This document shows positions 27,676 through 36,826 of a DNA stretch of 64,000 nt, one piece after another; position 1 is the first letter of the stretch, and each line of letters begins with the position of its first letter. The notes beneath the pieces were generated by a model. That model was not told where the DNA came from, made no database searches, and saw nothing but the letters and a program-made list of their open reading frames with translations. Origin of the DNA: Clostridia bacterium (GTDB lineage Bacteria; Bacillota; Clostridia; Christensenellales; Borkfalkiaceae); contig JAFYWI010000011.1 of NCBI GenBank assembly GCA_017558105.1, positions 62,001 to 126,000 on the forward strand, read 5' to 3'. A program made the translations under genes and the position numbers.

Positions 27676-28689
27676 ATGAAAATTTTAGTAGATGCTTTTG
27701 GTGGCGATAATTCTCCAAGCGAAGTTATAATAGGTAGTATAGAAGCCTTAAACTCTAAAAAAGGGTTTGAAATAGAGTTCGTTGGCGAAGAAAAGGCTAT
27801 AAAAGAACAACTTAAAGGCTTAAAGTACGAAGAAAATAGGGTTAGCATATTAAACGCAACCGAAGTTATTACTTGCGAAGAAGAACCAACCCTTGCCATA
27901 AGAAAAAAACCAGAAAGTACTATAAACGTTGCCTTTAAGGAACTAAAAACCAACGAAGAAGCAAAGGCTTTCGTTTCGGCAGGTTCAACGGGCGCAGTAT
28001 TAGTTGGCGCTACCTTAAAACTTGGTAGAATTAAAGGGGTAAATAGGCCTGCTTTATGCCCAATTTTACCTACTATAAAAGAAGATAAAAACGTAGTTTT
28101 ATTAGATGCAGGCGCTAATGCAGACTGCAAGAGTATAAACTTAACCCAGTTTGCAACTATGGGTGTAGCCGTTGCAAAATGTTTAGGGGTAGAAAACCCA
28201 AAAGTTGCATTGCTTTCTAACGGCACGGAAGATAAAAAGGGCAACGAACTTAACCACGAAGTTTTTCCACTACTAAAAGAAATGAAAGAAATTAACTTTT
28301 GTGGCAACTGCGAAGCAAGAGATATTTTAACCGGCGAATACGACGTAATCGTTGCAGATGGTTTTAGTGGCAACGTAGCATTAAAATCTATGGAAGGCGC
28401 AGTTAAAATGGTGCTAAAAAGCCTAAAAGAAGCAATATATTCTTCTCTTAGTGGCAAAATAGGTGGTCTACTATTAAAGAAAAAGTTTGCAAAACTAAAA
28501 GATAAATTAGATTATAATAAAAAAGGTGGCGCGTTATTCGTAGGGGTAGAAAAATTGGTTATAAAAGCGCACGGCTCTTCTAAAAGAGATGCGTTTAAGA
28601 ACGCAGTATTACAAGCCGCAACCTTTACAGAAAACGATATGGTTGGCAAAATTAAAGGTCAACTAGAAGGTGCTTTGGGTAACGAATAA
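27676..28689 (+). CDS. plsX: Phosphate acyltransferase PlsX
   Basis: Makes acyl-phosphate from acyl-ACP for phospholipid synthesis, feeding PlsY (encoded at 44453). 337 residues beginning with the hallmark MKILVDAFGGDNSP, then FVSAGSTGA and GFSGNVALKSMEG. TTAGGAG precedes the ATG. The acpP gene that often sits between plsX and rnc is missing. The plsX stop overlaps the rnc ATG by one base. Confidence 0.96.
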   Translation: MKILVDAFGGDNSPSEVIIGSIEALNSKKGFEIEFVGEEKAIKEQLKGLKYEENRVSILNATEVITCEEEPTLAIRKKPESTINVAFKELKTNEEAKAFVSAGSTGAVLVGATLKLGRIKGVNRPALCPILPTIKEDKNVVLLDAGANADCKSINLTQFATMGVAVAKCLGVENPKVALLSNGTEDKKGNELNHEVFPLLKEMKEINFCGNCEARDILTGEYDVIVADGFSGNVALKSMEGAVKMVLKSLKEAIYSSLSGKIGGLLLKKKFAKLKDKLDYNKKGGALFVGVEKLVIKAHGSSKRDAFKNAVLQAATFTENDMVGKIKGQLEGALGNE

Positions 28690-29396
28690 TGATTTTTGAT
28701 ATTGCAGAATGCGAAAGTAAATTAGGTTATACTTTCAAAAACAAAATGCTTTTACGCCAATGTTTTACACACGCATCTTACGCCCACGAACACGGCGAAA
28801 GCGACAATGAGTTGTTAGAATTTTTTGGCGATTCTATAATGCAGTTAGTAGTAACGGAATATCTTTATAAAAACGTTTATGGCGACGAAGGAAAACTAAC
28901 GGAAATTAGAAAAGATATAGTTTCTAAAAACCCACTTTTAGTAGCCGTAAAAAAACTTGGCATTATAGAATTTATGCTTTTAGGTAAAGGGCAAGTACTA
29001 TCTAATGAAAAAGACGAAAAGTTATATTCAAGTTTGTTTGAAGCAGTGGTAGCAGGCATTTACATAGATGGTGGCATAGTACAAGCCAGAAATTTTATAA
29101 AAAAGAACTTAATAGACGTTGTTTATAATAAAGAAAACAAGAAAAAAGTTAAAGAAATAAATTATAAATCGCAACTGCAAGAATACGTACAAGGCAAAAA
29201 AATGGGTAGTGTTTATTACGAAACTTTAAGTAAAACAGGCCCAGACCATATGCCAGAATTTAGGGTGGTGGTTACGTTAAATACTCAAACCCTTGCAGAA
29301 GGCAAAGGAAAAAGCATTAAACAAGCCGAAAATATGGCTGCAAAAAGTGCTTTAATTAAACTAAAAACAAGTAGGAGAAAGCCAAATGAATTTTGA
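28689..29396 (+). CDS. rnc: Ribonuclease III
   Basis: Double-strand-specific endoribonuclease for rRNA and mRNA processing. The 235-residue protein has the catalytic signature NELLEFFGDS, a second acidic cluster SLFEAVVAGIYIDGG, and a C-terminal double-stranded RNA-binding domain (about 160-230; KSQLQEYVQG, GKGKSIKQAENMAAKSAL). It is overlapped by smc. Confidence 0.96.
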   Translation: MIFDIAECESKLGYTFKNKMLLRQCFTHASYAHEHGESDNELLEFFGDSIMQLVVTEYLYKNVYGDEGKLTEIRKDIVSKNPLLVAVKKLGIIEFMLLGKGQVLSNEKDEKLYSSLFEAVVAGIYIDGGIVQARNFIKKNLIDVVYNKENKKKVKEINYKSQLQEYVQGKKMGSVYYETLSKTGPDHMPEFRVVVTLNTQTLAEGKGKSIKQAENMAAKSALIKLKTSRRKPNEF

Positions 29397-32300
29397 AAAA
29401 GTAGAAATATTTGGGTTTAAATCTTTTGCAGATAAAGCAGAAATAAAGTTTGGTAACGGCATAACGGGTATTGTTGGGCCAAACGGCTGTGGTAAAAGTA
29501 ACGTTGCAGAAGCAATTCGCTGGGTACTTGGCGAACAATCTGCAAAAAGTTTGCGTGGTTCAAGCATGCAAGACGTTATTTTTAGTGGAACGCAAAACAG
29601 AAAATCACTTTCTTATTGCGAAGTTTCGCTATTTTTTAACAACAGCACAAGAATGTTCAGCTTAGATTACGATGAAATAATTTTAACCAGAAAATTATTT
29701 AGAAGTGGCGAAAGCGAATATTTTATAAACAAACAACCTGCAAGGCTACGCGATATAGTTGAACTATTGCACGAATGTGGCATTGGTAAAGAAGGTTATT
29801 CTATAATAAGCCAAGGTAAAGTAGGCGAAATTATGTCTGCTAAACCAGAAGAAAGGCGTATGATTTTTGAAGAAGCAACGGGCATTTCAAAATTCAAAAC
29901 AAGAAAGAACGAATCTGAAAGAAAACTAGAAAGAACTAGAGAAAATATTTTAAGGTATTCAGATATTTTAACAGAAATAGAAAACCAATTAGGGCCACTT
30001 GAAAAGCAAGCAGAAAAGGCAAAAGAATTTAATGAACTTTCTGCAATGCTTAAGCACCACGAATTAAATACTTACGTTGCAAAAGTAGAAGGTGTTGGCG
30101 CAGAAAAAGAAAAAATTAACGTTAGAATTAAGGGCTTAGAAGAACAAACTCTTTTGCGTCAACAAGAAATGGCAAAAGCCCAAATGGAATACGATAAAAT
30201 TTTTGAAGAAATTACTAAGTCAGACGAAAGGCTTAAAAACTTAAACGATGAATTAACTTCTAAATTGGTATTAATAGAAAGAAGTTCTGGCACGAAACAA
30301 CTTTTTGAAGAAAGAATTAACTACTTAAATTCTCAAATAGATAGAAGCGAAAAAGAAATAGCAGAAAACGTTAAACTAGTAAAAGATTGCAAGTCTACTA
30401 TTAAAGCCACTTTAGAAGATTTAGAAACCCTTTCTACTTTACAAAAAGACTTAGAAAAAGAATACGAAAATTTAATAACGGAATTAACAAAAGTTAACGA
30501 AAAAATCTCTTTAACCGAAGAATTAACCAACAAAAACAGAGAAAAGGTAATAGAATCAATAGAATCTTTAACAGACGCTAAGGTTAATAAAGGCACGATG
30601 AGTATAGAAAAGAAAAGCCTTTTAGAAAAGTTAGAAGAAGTTAGCAACAAGTTAAACGATTTATTAGTTAAAAGAGATAATTTGTTCAACGAAAAAGAAA
30701 GGTGCGATAGTAATATTAACCAATTAGACCGTTCTGTTTACGAACTTAAAAACGCAATTAGTAATAAAGAAAACGAAGTAAGGGAAGGCAACGAAGCAGT
30801 TGCTAAAATAGACAATAAAATTTATACCCTTAACTCTACTTTGGCAACCCTTATTACTAAAGATAATTTTTATAAAAGCATTAAAGAAAATTACGAAGGT
30901 TATACCCAAGCCGTTAAACTATTGTTAACTAAAGGCAAATCTAACCCACAAATAAATAGTAAAATTAAGGGTGTCGTTGCAGAAATTATTAAAAGCGACA
31001 AAATGTTCGACGTTGCTTTAGAAACAGCCTTAGGTAACGCAGCGCAAAACGTGGTTACTGCTACAACGGAAGATGCAAAATATTTAATAGAATACTTAAA
31101 AGTAAATAAATTTGGTAGGGTAACTTTTTTACCAATAACTTCCGTTAAACCAAGGGAAGTTCACCCAACAATGCTTTTAGCCTTAAAAGATAAAGGCGCT
31201 TTAGGTATAGCAAGTAAATTAGTTAAATACGACGCTCAGTACGAAAATATAATTTCTAACCTACTTGGCAATACTTTAATAGTAGACACGTTAGAAAACG
31301 CAACCTATATTGCAAATAAATATCACTTTGCTTTTAAGATGGTTACGTTAGATGGCGACGTATTTAGTACGCAAGGCGCAATGACGGGTGGCTCAAGAAG
31401 AAACGAAGGAGAAGGGCTTCTTTCTGGCGACAGAAAAATAGAAGACAACCAACGTTTATTAGAAGAAAAGAGCAAGGAAATGGACAAACTAAAAGAAGAA
31501 AAAATTCTTTTAGAAAAATCAAGAGATAAAGCGTTAGACGAACTTTCTTTATTAAACGAAAGGTATAACGAAGCACGCCGTCAGGTAGTATTAGAAGGCG
31601 AAAAACAAGCCGTTGCCGAAAAAGGTTTAATAGATATTGGCAAAGAAATAGAAAATGCAGATGAAATTATAGAAGTAATAAACAATAAAATTGCTAAAAT
31701 AGACGAAGATTATAAAGCCGTAATATCTGGCAGTAAGCAATTAGAAGAAAATAAACTTTCTGCAAAAGAAATTGCCGATAAAAACACCTTAGAATACGAA
31801 AATTTAAGAAAGAATAGAGATTTATTAACGGAAAAAATTACTTCTCTAAAAGTAAAAATAACCGAAACTAAGGGTGAAATTGCTTCTAAAACGGAAGAAA
31901 GAGATAGGCTTTTAGTGGTTATAAAAGAAGCCGAACAAACTAACGAAAGGTTAACTTCAAGTAACGATGACGCTAAGGGTATGATAGAGCAAATTAAGTT
32001 AGACAGAGAAAAAGTTGCCCTAACCCAAGAAGAACAAAACTACGTTAACTCTCTACGCGAAAAAATAGACGGAATTGAAAACGCTAAACTTTCGCTAAAA
32101 GAAAAATTAAATAAAAACGACGAAGTTAAAAAGCAAATTTCAACCGAAATTTCTAACTTAGCCGAAAAGAAATTTAACGAAGAAAACAACCTAACCAAAA
32201 TAGATACAACCCTTGAATTTATGGGGCAAAGCATTTTTGAAGACTACCAAGAAACGTATGATTCAGCAGTTAAATATAAAGAAGAAGGGTACGATGCTAA

Positions 32301-32979
32301 GTTTGGCGAGCAAGAAATTGCAAGAATTAGAAGAAGACGTTCTTCATTAGGACCAATAAACGCAGCCGCTATTGAAGATAGCAAGGCGTTTAAGGAAAGG
32401 TACGATGAAATGACGGCTCAAAAAGAAGACCTATTAAAAGCCGAAGCAGACCTAAAACAAGCAATCGATACTATTAAAGGCGAAATGCTTACCCAGTTTG
32501 ACGAAGGGTTTAAGAAAATTAACGAAAATTTCCAACAAATATTTAAAGAACTATTCGGTGGCGGTAGAGCAATGCTTGAACTAGATTATACCGAAGTAGA
32601 CGACAAGTTAGAAGCAGGCGTAGAAATTATAGCCGAACCACCTGGAAAGAAACTACAAAAACTTTCACTATTATCTGGTGGTGAAAAGGCTTTAACGGCA
32701 ATTGCAATTTTATTTGCTATTTTAAGGTTGCGCCCAATGCCTTTCTGCGTTCTAGACGAAATTGAAGCCGCACTAGACGAAGCCAACGTAGATAGGTTTG
32801 CAAAATATTTACAAAAATTCAGTAAAGAAACGCAATTTATTGTTATTACCCACAGAAAGCCAACTATGGAAATGGCAGATGCTCTGTTTGGTGTAACAAT
32901 GCAAGAAAAGGGTGTTTCTAAAATGGTTTCAGTAAAACTTGCAGACGTTATGGAAATGGATATAGATAAGGCTATGTAG
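29386..32979 (+). CDS. smc: Chromosome partition protein SMC
   Basis: Condensin ATPase for chromosome organisation. The 1197-residue protein has Walker A GPNGCGKS (31-38), coiled coil to about 500, the hinge (about 515-670; GVVAEIIKSDKMFDVALETALG and a Gly-rich GAMTGGSRR), a return coiled coil, signature LLSGGEKALTAIA and Walker B CVLDEIEAALDEANV. It starts inside the end of rnc (11-base overlap) behind a TAGGAG ribosome binding site. Confidence 0.98.
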   Translation: MNFEKVEIFGFKSFADKAEIKFGNGITGIVGPNGCGKSNVAEAIRWVLGEQSAKSLRGSSMQDVIFSGTQNRKSLSYCEVSLFFNNSTRMFSLDYDEIILTRKLFRSGESEYFINKQPARLRDIVELLHECGIGKEGYSIISQGKVGEIMSAKPEERRMIFEEATGISKFKTRKNESERKLERTRENILRYSDILTEIENQLGPLEKQAEKAKEFNELSAMLKHHELNTYVAKVEGVGAEKEKINVRIKGLEEQTLLRQQEMAKAQMEYDKIFEEITKSDERLKNLNDELTSKLVLIERSSGTKQLFEERINYLNSQIDRSEKEIAENVKLVKDCKSTIKATLEDLETLSTLQKDLEKEYENLITELTKVNEKISLTEELTNKNREKVIESIESLTDAKVNKGTMSIEKKSLLEKLEEVSNKLNDLLVKRDNLFNEKERCDSNINQLDRSVYELKNAISNKENEVREGNEAVAKIDNKIYTLNSTLATLITKDNFYKSIKENYEGYTQAVKLLLTKGKSNPQINSKIKGVVAEIIKSDKMFDVALETALGNAAQNVVTATTEDAKYLIEYLKVNKFGRVTFLPITSVKPREVHPTMLLALKDKGALGIASKLVKYDAQYENIISNLLGNTLIVDTLENATYIANKYHFAFKMVTLDGDVFSTQGAMTGGSRRNEGEGLLSGDRKIEDNQRLLEEKSKEMDKLKEEKILLEKSRDKALDELSLLNERYNEARRQVVLEGEKQAVAEKGLIDIGKEIENADEIIEVINNKIAKIDEDYKAVISGSKQLEENKLSAKEIADKNTLEYENLRKNRDLLTEKITSLKVKITETKGEIASKTEERDRLLVVIKEAEQTNERLTSSNDDAKGMIEQIKLDREKVALTQEEQNYVNSLREKIDGIENAKLSLKEKLNKNDEVKKQISTEISNLAEKKFNEENNLTKIDTTLEFMGQSIFEDYQETYDSAVKYKEEGYDAKFGEQEIARIRRRRSSLGPINAAAIEDSKAFKERYDEMTAQKEDLLKAEADLKQAIDTIKGEMLTQFDEGFKKINENFQQIFKELFGGGRAMLELDYTEVDDKLEAGVEIIAEPPGKKLQKLSLLSGGEKALTAIAILFAILRLRPMPFCVLDEIEAALDEANVDRFAKYLQKFSKETQFIVITHRKPTMEMADALFGVTMQEKGVSKMVSVKLADVMEMDIDKAM

Positions 32980-32986
32980 GTAAAAT

Positions 32987-33883
32987 ATGGGTTTATTTAG
33001 TAAATTAAAAAGTGTATTACAAAAAACAAGAGATGGTATTGCAAAAAAATTAAACGACTTGTTTGCAAAAAATAAACTTGGCGAAGAATTTTACGAAGAA
33101 TTAGAAGATATTTTAATTTCTTCTGACGTATCGGTTGCAACCACTTTAGAGATTATAGAAGAAATTAAAGAAGTTGCTATAAAAGAAAAGGTTAAAGATA
33201 AAGATTACGTTTTAGGTTTATTAAAACAAGAACTTTTTGACACCTTAAACTATGCCGATGCGCTTGAAATAGAAAAACCAGCCGTAATAATGGTAATAGG
33301 CGTTAACGGGGTTGGCAAAACCACTTCTATTGGTAAACTAGCCTATAAATTCTCTAAAGAAGGTAAAAGCGTAACCATAGCCGCGGCAGACACTTTTCGT
33401 GCCGCCGCCTCAGACCAGTTAACCGTTTGGGCAGACAGAGCAAAGGTAAGAATAATTAAGCATACCGAAGGTGCAGATGCCTCTGCCGTTGTGTTTGATG
33501 CAATCTCTTCAGCAAAAAGCAAAAATACCGACGTGCTAATTATAGATACTGCAGGTAGACTACACGTAAAAACCAACCTTATGGAAGAACTTAAAAAGAT
33601 GGATAGGGTTGTTAAAAGAGAATACCCAGATGCAAACTTCTATAAGTTAATTGTTTTAGATGCATCAACAGGGCAAAACGCAAAATCTCAAGTAGAAAGT
33701 TTTGCAGATGCCGTTGGTATAGATGGAATTATTTTAACTAAACTAGATGGAACTGCAAAAGGTGGTTTTATAATATCTTTATCTTATGAACTAGAAATCC
33801 CCGTGGTTTACGTAGGTACGGGCGAAAAGATAGATGATATAGAAGATTTTAATGCAAAAGAATTTGTAGAAAGTATGTTTTAA
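32987..33883 (+). CDS. ftsY: Signal recognition particle receptor FtsY
   Basis: SRP receptor GTPase that docks ribosomes to the membrane. At 298 residues it is a minimal NG-domain form without the long acidic A domain of Proteobacteria. The N-terminal amphipathic helix MGLFSKLKSVLQKTRDG probably binds the membrane. G1 is GVNGVGKT (105-112), followed by DTFRAAASDQL, DTAGRLH and TKLDGTAKGG. Order rnc-smc-ftsY is typical of Firmicutes, but the usual ylxM-ffh does not follow. Confidence 0.97.
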   Translation: MGLFSKLKSVLQKTRDGIAKKLNDLFAKNKLGEEFYEELEDILISSDVSVATTLEIIEEIKEVAIKEKVKDKDYVLGLLKQELFDTLNYADALEIEKPAVIMVIGVNGVGKTTSIGKLAYKFSKEGKSVTIAAADTFRAAASDQLTVWADRAKVRIIKHTEGADASAVVFDAISSAKSKNTDVLIIDTAGRLHVKTNLMEELKKMDRVVKREYPDANFYKLIVLDASTGQNAKSQVESFADAVGIDGIILTKLDGTAKGGFIISLSYELEIPVVYVGTGEKIDDIEDFNAKEFVESMF

Positions 33884-33892
33884 TTAAAAAAT

Positions 33893-33927
33893 AAAAGTTC
33901 GTAGTAACAACTACGAACTTTTTTATT
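33893..33927. terminator. Bidirectional terminator between ftsY and the XRE repressor
   Basis: Perfect 13-bp stem (33893-33905 with 33910-33922), AACA loop, T-run on the plus side and complementary A-run on the other. It ends right at the stop codon of the convergent XRE gene. Confidence 0.92.
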
Positions 33928-34120
33928 GTTCTAAACCAACTAAAAAATCAATACTAACGTTAAAATATTTTGCTAATAATATAAGCGAGGTCATAGTAGG
34001 CTCTCTTAGCCCATTTTCCCAAAGACTTATAATGCCTTTGCTAACGCCAATTTGTTTAGCAAGTTCAATTTGACCAATATTATTTTCTATTCTTAATGAT
34101 TTTAAATTTTCTTTAAACAT
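33923..34120 (-). CDS. XRE-family repressor (66-67 residues)
   Basis: Small HTH_3 regulator. MFKENLKSLRIENN, GQIELAKQIGVSKGIISLWENG and REPTMTSLILLAKYFNVSIDFLVG form a complete Cro/C1-type DNA-binding domain and nothing else. Two ATGs are possible, 34126 and 34120. Neither has a ribosome binding site. I prefer 34120, because a TATAAT read on this strand (34132-34127) would start RNA about there and give a leaderless message. It is divergent from the SHOCT membrane gene, with two near-identical operators between them. Confidence 0.85.
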   Translation of the reverse strand: MFKENLKSLRIENNIGQIELAKQIGVSKGIISLWENGLREPTMTSLILLAKYFNVSIDFLVGLEQ

Positions 34121-34137
34121 ATTCATATTATATATAT

Positions 34138-34153
34138 TCTCACAATTGTAAGA
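34138..34153. promoter_or_regulatory. Operator-like inverted repeat O1
   Basis: TCTCAC-AATT-GTAAGA, an imperfect palindrome between the XRE start and the forward promoter. It matches O2 (34167-34182) in both half-sites except one base and would overlap the XRE promoter. Probable binding site of the XRE protein. Confidence 0.65.
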
Positions 34154-34160
34154 AAAATAC

Positions 34161-34189
34161 TTGACATCTTACAAAAGTAAGAATATAAT
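34161..34189 (+). promoter_or_regulatory. Consensus promoter with operator O2 in its spacer
   Basis: Perfect TTGACA (34161-34166) and perfect TATAAT (34184-34189), spaced 17 bp. The spacer holds O2, TCTTAC-AAAA-GTAAGA (34167-34182). Repressor bound here would block RNA polymerase, so the downstream SHOCT gene should be tightly repressed by the divergent XRE protein. Confidence 0.82.
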
Positions 34190-34234
34190 TTTTATAGGCT
34201 TTTACCGTTTTATAAAAAACAAGGAGAAAAACTT

Positions 34235-34816
34235 ATGAAAAAAAATGACATTTCGTTAAATTTATTTAGAAAAATTACAAATGTAACATTATTTGTATTT
34301 ATGTGCCTAACTGTACTAACGGGCATTATTTTGTTTTCAGTTTCATTTACTACTAATAGTTGGGGTGAATTTATTGTTAATTATGGTACTCTATTTGGTG
34401 GTATTGGTTCTATATTGTTGGGCCCAATAGTTATTCAACTATTATGGCTTTCTAGCGATATATTTTTTAATTTTATTTTAGACGTTAAGAATATAAAAAA
34501 TGCACAATTAGGTTTGCCAACAAGTGAATTAAGTCCACCTTTATTTCACAAAAATTGCCAAAAATCAGTAGGTATTGATAACGTTTATAGCGTATTTGAA
34601 AAAATTAAAAAATTCAAACTTCTTCTTGATGAAGGTATTATTACCGAAGAAGAATATGTTGAAATTAAAAATGAACTATTAAATAAAAAAGAAAAAGTTG
34701 GCAGTAAGTTTGATAAAGATATTGTAAAAATTAAACAACTAAAAACATACGTAGACGAAAAAATTCTTTCAAAAGAAGAATTTGACGACGAAAAAAATAA
34801 AATCTTAAAAAAGTAA
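34235..34816 (+). CDS. Membrane protein with two SHOCT-like motifs
   Basis: 193-residue protein with two transmembrane helices (about 14-36 and 50-80) and a cytoplasmic tail. The tail carries two SHOCT-like repeats: IKKFKLLLDEGIITEEEYVEIKNELL (split for length: IKKFKLLLDEG at about 126-136 and IITEEEYVEIKNELL after it), and IKQLKTYVDEK then ILSKEEFDDEKNKIL at about 168-193. SHOCT domains are short oligomerisation modules. AAGGAG precedes the ATG. It is under a consensus promoter with an operator in the spacer. Function unknown. Confidence 0.72.
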   Translation: MKKNDISLNLFRKITNVTLFVFMCLTVLTGIILFSVSFTTNSWGEFIVNYGTLFGGIGSILLGPIVIQLLWLSSDIFFNFILDVKNIKNAQLGLPTSELSPPLFHKNCQKSVGIDNVYSVFEKIKKFKLLLDEGIITEEEYVEIKNELLNKKEKVGSKFDKDIVKIKQLKTYVDEKILSKEEFDDEKNKILKK

Positions 34817-34842
34817 TATAATTAAGTAGGTCGGTAAGCCTA

Positions 34843-34885
34843 AAAAAGTGTATAGCATTAAATTGCTGTGCACTTTTTATAATTT
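34843..34885 (+). terminator. Terminator after the SHOCT membrane gene
   Basis: A 15-bp stem with two G-U pairs (34843-34857 with 34864-34878), 6-base loop, followed by an AT-rich tail. Confidence 0.85.
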
Positions 34886-34901
34886 TAATAGCAATTCAAT
34901 A

Positions 34902-34930
34902 TTGACAACTTATTTTTTAGGTATTATAAT
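34902..34930 (+). promoter_or_regulatory. Consensus promoter for the SIS gene
   Basis: Perfect TTGACA (34902-34907), 17-bp spacer, perfect TATAAT (34925-34930), 24 bases before the ATG. Predicts strong expression. Confidence 0.82.
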
Positions 34931-34954
34931 TTAAATATCTAAAGGAGTGTAATT

Positions 34955-36037
34955 ATGGACTATAAACAAACTTTAATGTGGCAAGAAATAAACCAAACAC
35001 CTGAAATCATGGCAGAAATTTTAGAAACTAATAAATATATGATGGAAGGTCTTGTAAGCACGATAAAAAAGAATAAGGCAACAAACTTCGTTGGTGTTGC
35101 AAGGGGTTCAAGTAATAATGCTTTAACCTATTTTAAGTACGTTTTAGAATATATGTCTACTTATACGGTTGGTTTATCTGCTCCAAGTATTATAACCCTT
35201 TATCACGGCAAAATTAACTTTGCAAATAGCGTTGTAATAGCGTGTTCTCAAAGTGGCACGGCAGAAGACGTTATTGAAGTAATAAAAAAGGCTAACGAGC
35301 AAGGCGCAATAACCATTGCCGTTACTTCTAATAAAGAAAGTCCTTTGGCAAAATGCGCAAAATTTCCACTATTAAACTGCTGTGGGGTAGAAAACTCTTT
35401 GGTTGCAACAAAATCTTTTAGCGCAGAAACGTTTATTTTATTGTGGCTAGCATCTGCACTTTCTGGCAATAGAGATAACTTAAAATTATTAAAGAACTTA
35501 AAACTTTACGTTAAACAGGCTATTCCACAAATAGAACTTTTAACTTCTGTTTATGCAGAAAAGTTTAAAAATATAGAAAAAGGTTTCGTTTTATCAAGGG
35601 GGTTAATTTACGGCATAGCATTAGAAAGTTCGCTAATGCTACAAGAAACGGCATACGCCAATATGCAAGGCTACCCAAGTAGCGAATTTTACCACGGCCC
35701 GTTAGCAATGGTTAATAAAGATACTCCCGTTATAATTTATTGCGCTAAATACGAAGGTGATGAAGAAATCCAAAGCAAAATTAGGGCAGACCAAATTAGG
35801 TTAATAGAAAGAATTTTAACCCTAAAAGCACCTGTATTATTAGTCACTAACGATTGCTTATTAACCGGCAGATTTTCTAGGTGCGACGACGCGTTGTTAA
35901 ACTTTAGTTATCCAGAAGAATTTACCATTTTTGCATTTAGCATATTTGCACAAATGTTTGCTTGCAAAATTGGGTGTCTAAAGGGCAACGACCCAGATAA
36001 CCCAAGGTCAATTCCAAAAAAGGCAGTTTCAATATAA
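34955..36037 (+). CDS. SIS-domain sugar-phosphate isomerase/deaminase-like protein
   Basis: 360-residue protein with two SIS domains like the isomerase half of GlmS, but with no glutaminase domain. First SIS: VGVARGSSNNA, ACSQSGTAEDVIEV and TSNKESPLA (about 45-165). Second SIS: LSRGLIYGIALESSLMLQETA and SEFYHGPLAMV (about 205-345). The family includes FrlB, AgaS and related amino-sugar enzymes that release ammonia or isomerise sugar phosphates. The substrate cannot be told from sequence. It is monocistronic with a strong promoter. AAAGGAG precedes the ATG. Confidence 0.83.
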   Translation: MDYKQTLMWQEINQTPEIMAEILETNKYMMEGLVSTIKKNKATNFVGVARGSSNNALTYFKYVLEYMSTYTVGLSAPSIITLYHGKINFANSVVIACSQSGTAEDVIEVIKKANEQGAITIAVTSNKESPLAKCAKFPLLNCCGVENSLVATKSFSAETFILLWLASALSGNRDNLKLLKNLKLYVKQAIPQIELLTSVYAEKFKNIEKGFVLSRGLIYGIALESSLMLQETAYANMQGYPSSEFYHGPLAMVNKDTPVIIYCAKYEGDEEIQSKIRADQIRLIERILTLKAPVLLVTNDCLLTGRFSRCDDALLNFSYPEEFTIFAFSIFAQMFACKIGCLKGNDPDNPRSIPKKAVSI

Positions 36038-36049
36038 ATTGTATAAAAG

Positions 36050-36082
36050 AAAAAATGGCGTTAATTTTAACGCCATTTTTTA
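36050..36082. terminator. Bidirectional terminator between the SIS gene and the ABC permease
   Basis: Long stem of A-run, TGGCGTTA and its complement, closing with a T-run (36050-36081). It serves both converging transcripts. Confidence 0.88.
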
Positions 36083-36096
36083 ATTTGTAATAAATA

Positions 36097-36825
36097 TTAA
36101 TTCTTTTTCATTTGCCTTACGAAAAGTAAAATGGCAATTAGTAAAAATGCTATTGCATACCCTAACACGACTAAAAGGTTTGTAATATTAATTGTGCCTT
36201 TTGCGTAAATAGAAGTTTGCAATTCTACCGCGTGGTAAAAAGGTAAAAGTTTAGCAATAAATTCAAAAGCCCCACCAACCAATTTAATATCAAACCAAAT
36301 GCCAGAAAGCCAAGCAGAAAGGTTAGTAAGTAGCGCACCACAAATTCCACCAACTTGTTTTTGGGTTAAAATACTGCCAAATAGTAGCCCTAAAGCAATA
36401 AAAAATATACTTATAGGCAAACTTAACGCTAAGCATAATAAAAGGTTAACGGTTATTTTAAGCCCTAAAACAATGCCAATTATAAAGCAAAAAACAACTT
36501 GTATAAACGCCACTAAAAATAATGGCAAAGAATAACCTAAAATAAAGTTAGTAGCAGTCATAGGGGTGGTGTAAAGCCTTTCTAAAAATGCACTTTCTCT
36601 GTCTTTAGCAATTAAAAAAGAAGAAAATAGGGTAATAAAAGAAAGCCCAAAAACAGTCATAGCAGGGGCAAGCCTACCAATTTCAAACATAGAAACGGGT
36701 ATATTTGCTTGTATTGCAGAAAGTAAAAGTAATAGTACGGCAGGGAAGCCAAGCCCAAAAATTAAGGTTAAAGGGTCTCTAATAATTTCTTTTAACGTTC
36801 TAAAAGCAAAAGTAAAAGTTTTCAT
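36097..36825 (-). CDS. ABC-2 type exporter permease
   Basis: 242-residue permease with six hydrophobic segments and the ABC-2 layout: an N-terminal cytoplasmic helix (FRTLKEIIRDPLTLIFGLGFPAV), then a central loop before a long paired-helix region, ending in basic QMKKN. It is encoded one base after its ATPase. Probable drug, lipid or peptide exporter. The substrate is unknown. Confidence 0.86.
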   Translation of the reverse strand: MKTFTFAFRTLKEIIRDPLTLIFGLGFPAVLLLLLSAIQANIPVSMFEIGRLAPAMTVFGLSFITLFSSFLIAKDRESAFLERLYTTPMTATNFILGYSLPLFLVAFIQVVFCFIIGIVLGLKITVNLLLCLALSLPISIFFIALGLLFGSILTQKQVGGICGALLTNLSAWLSGIWFDIKLVGGAFEFIAKLLPFYHAVELQTSIYAKGTINITNLLVVLGYAIAFLLIAILLFVRQMKKN

Positions 36826-36826
36826 A

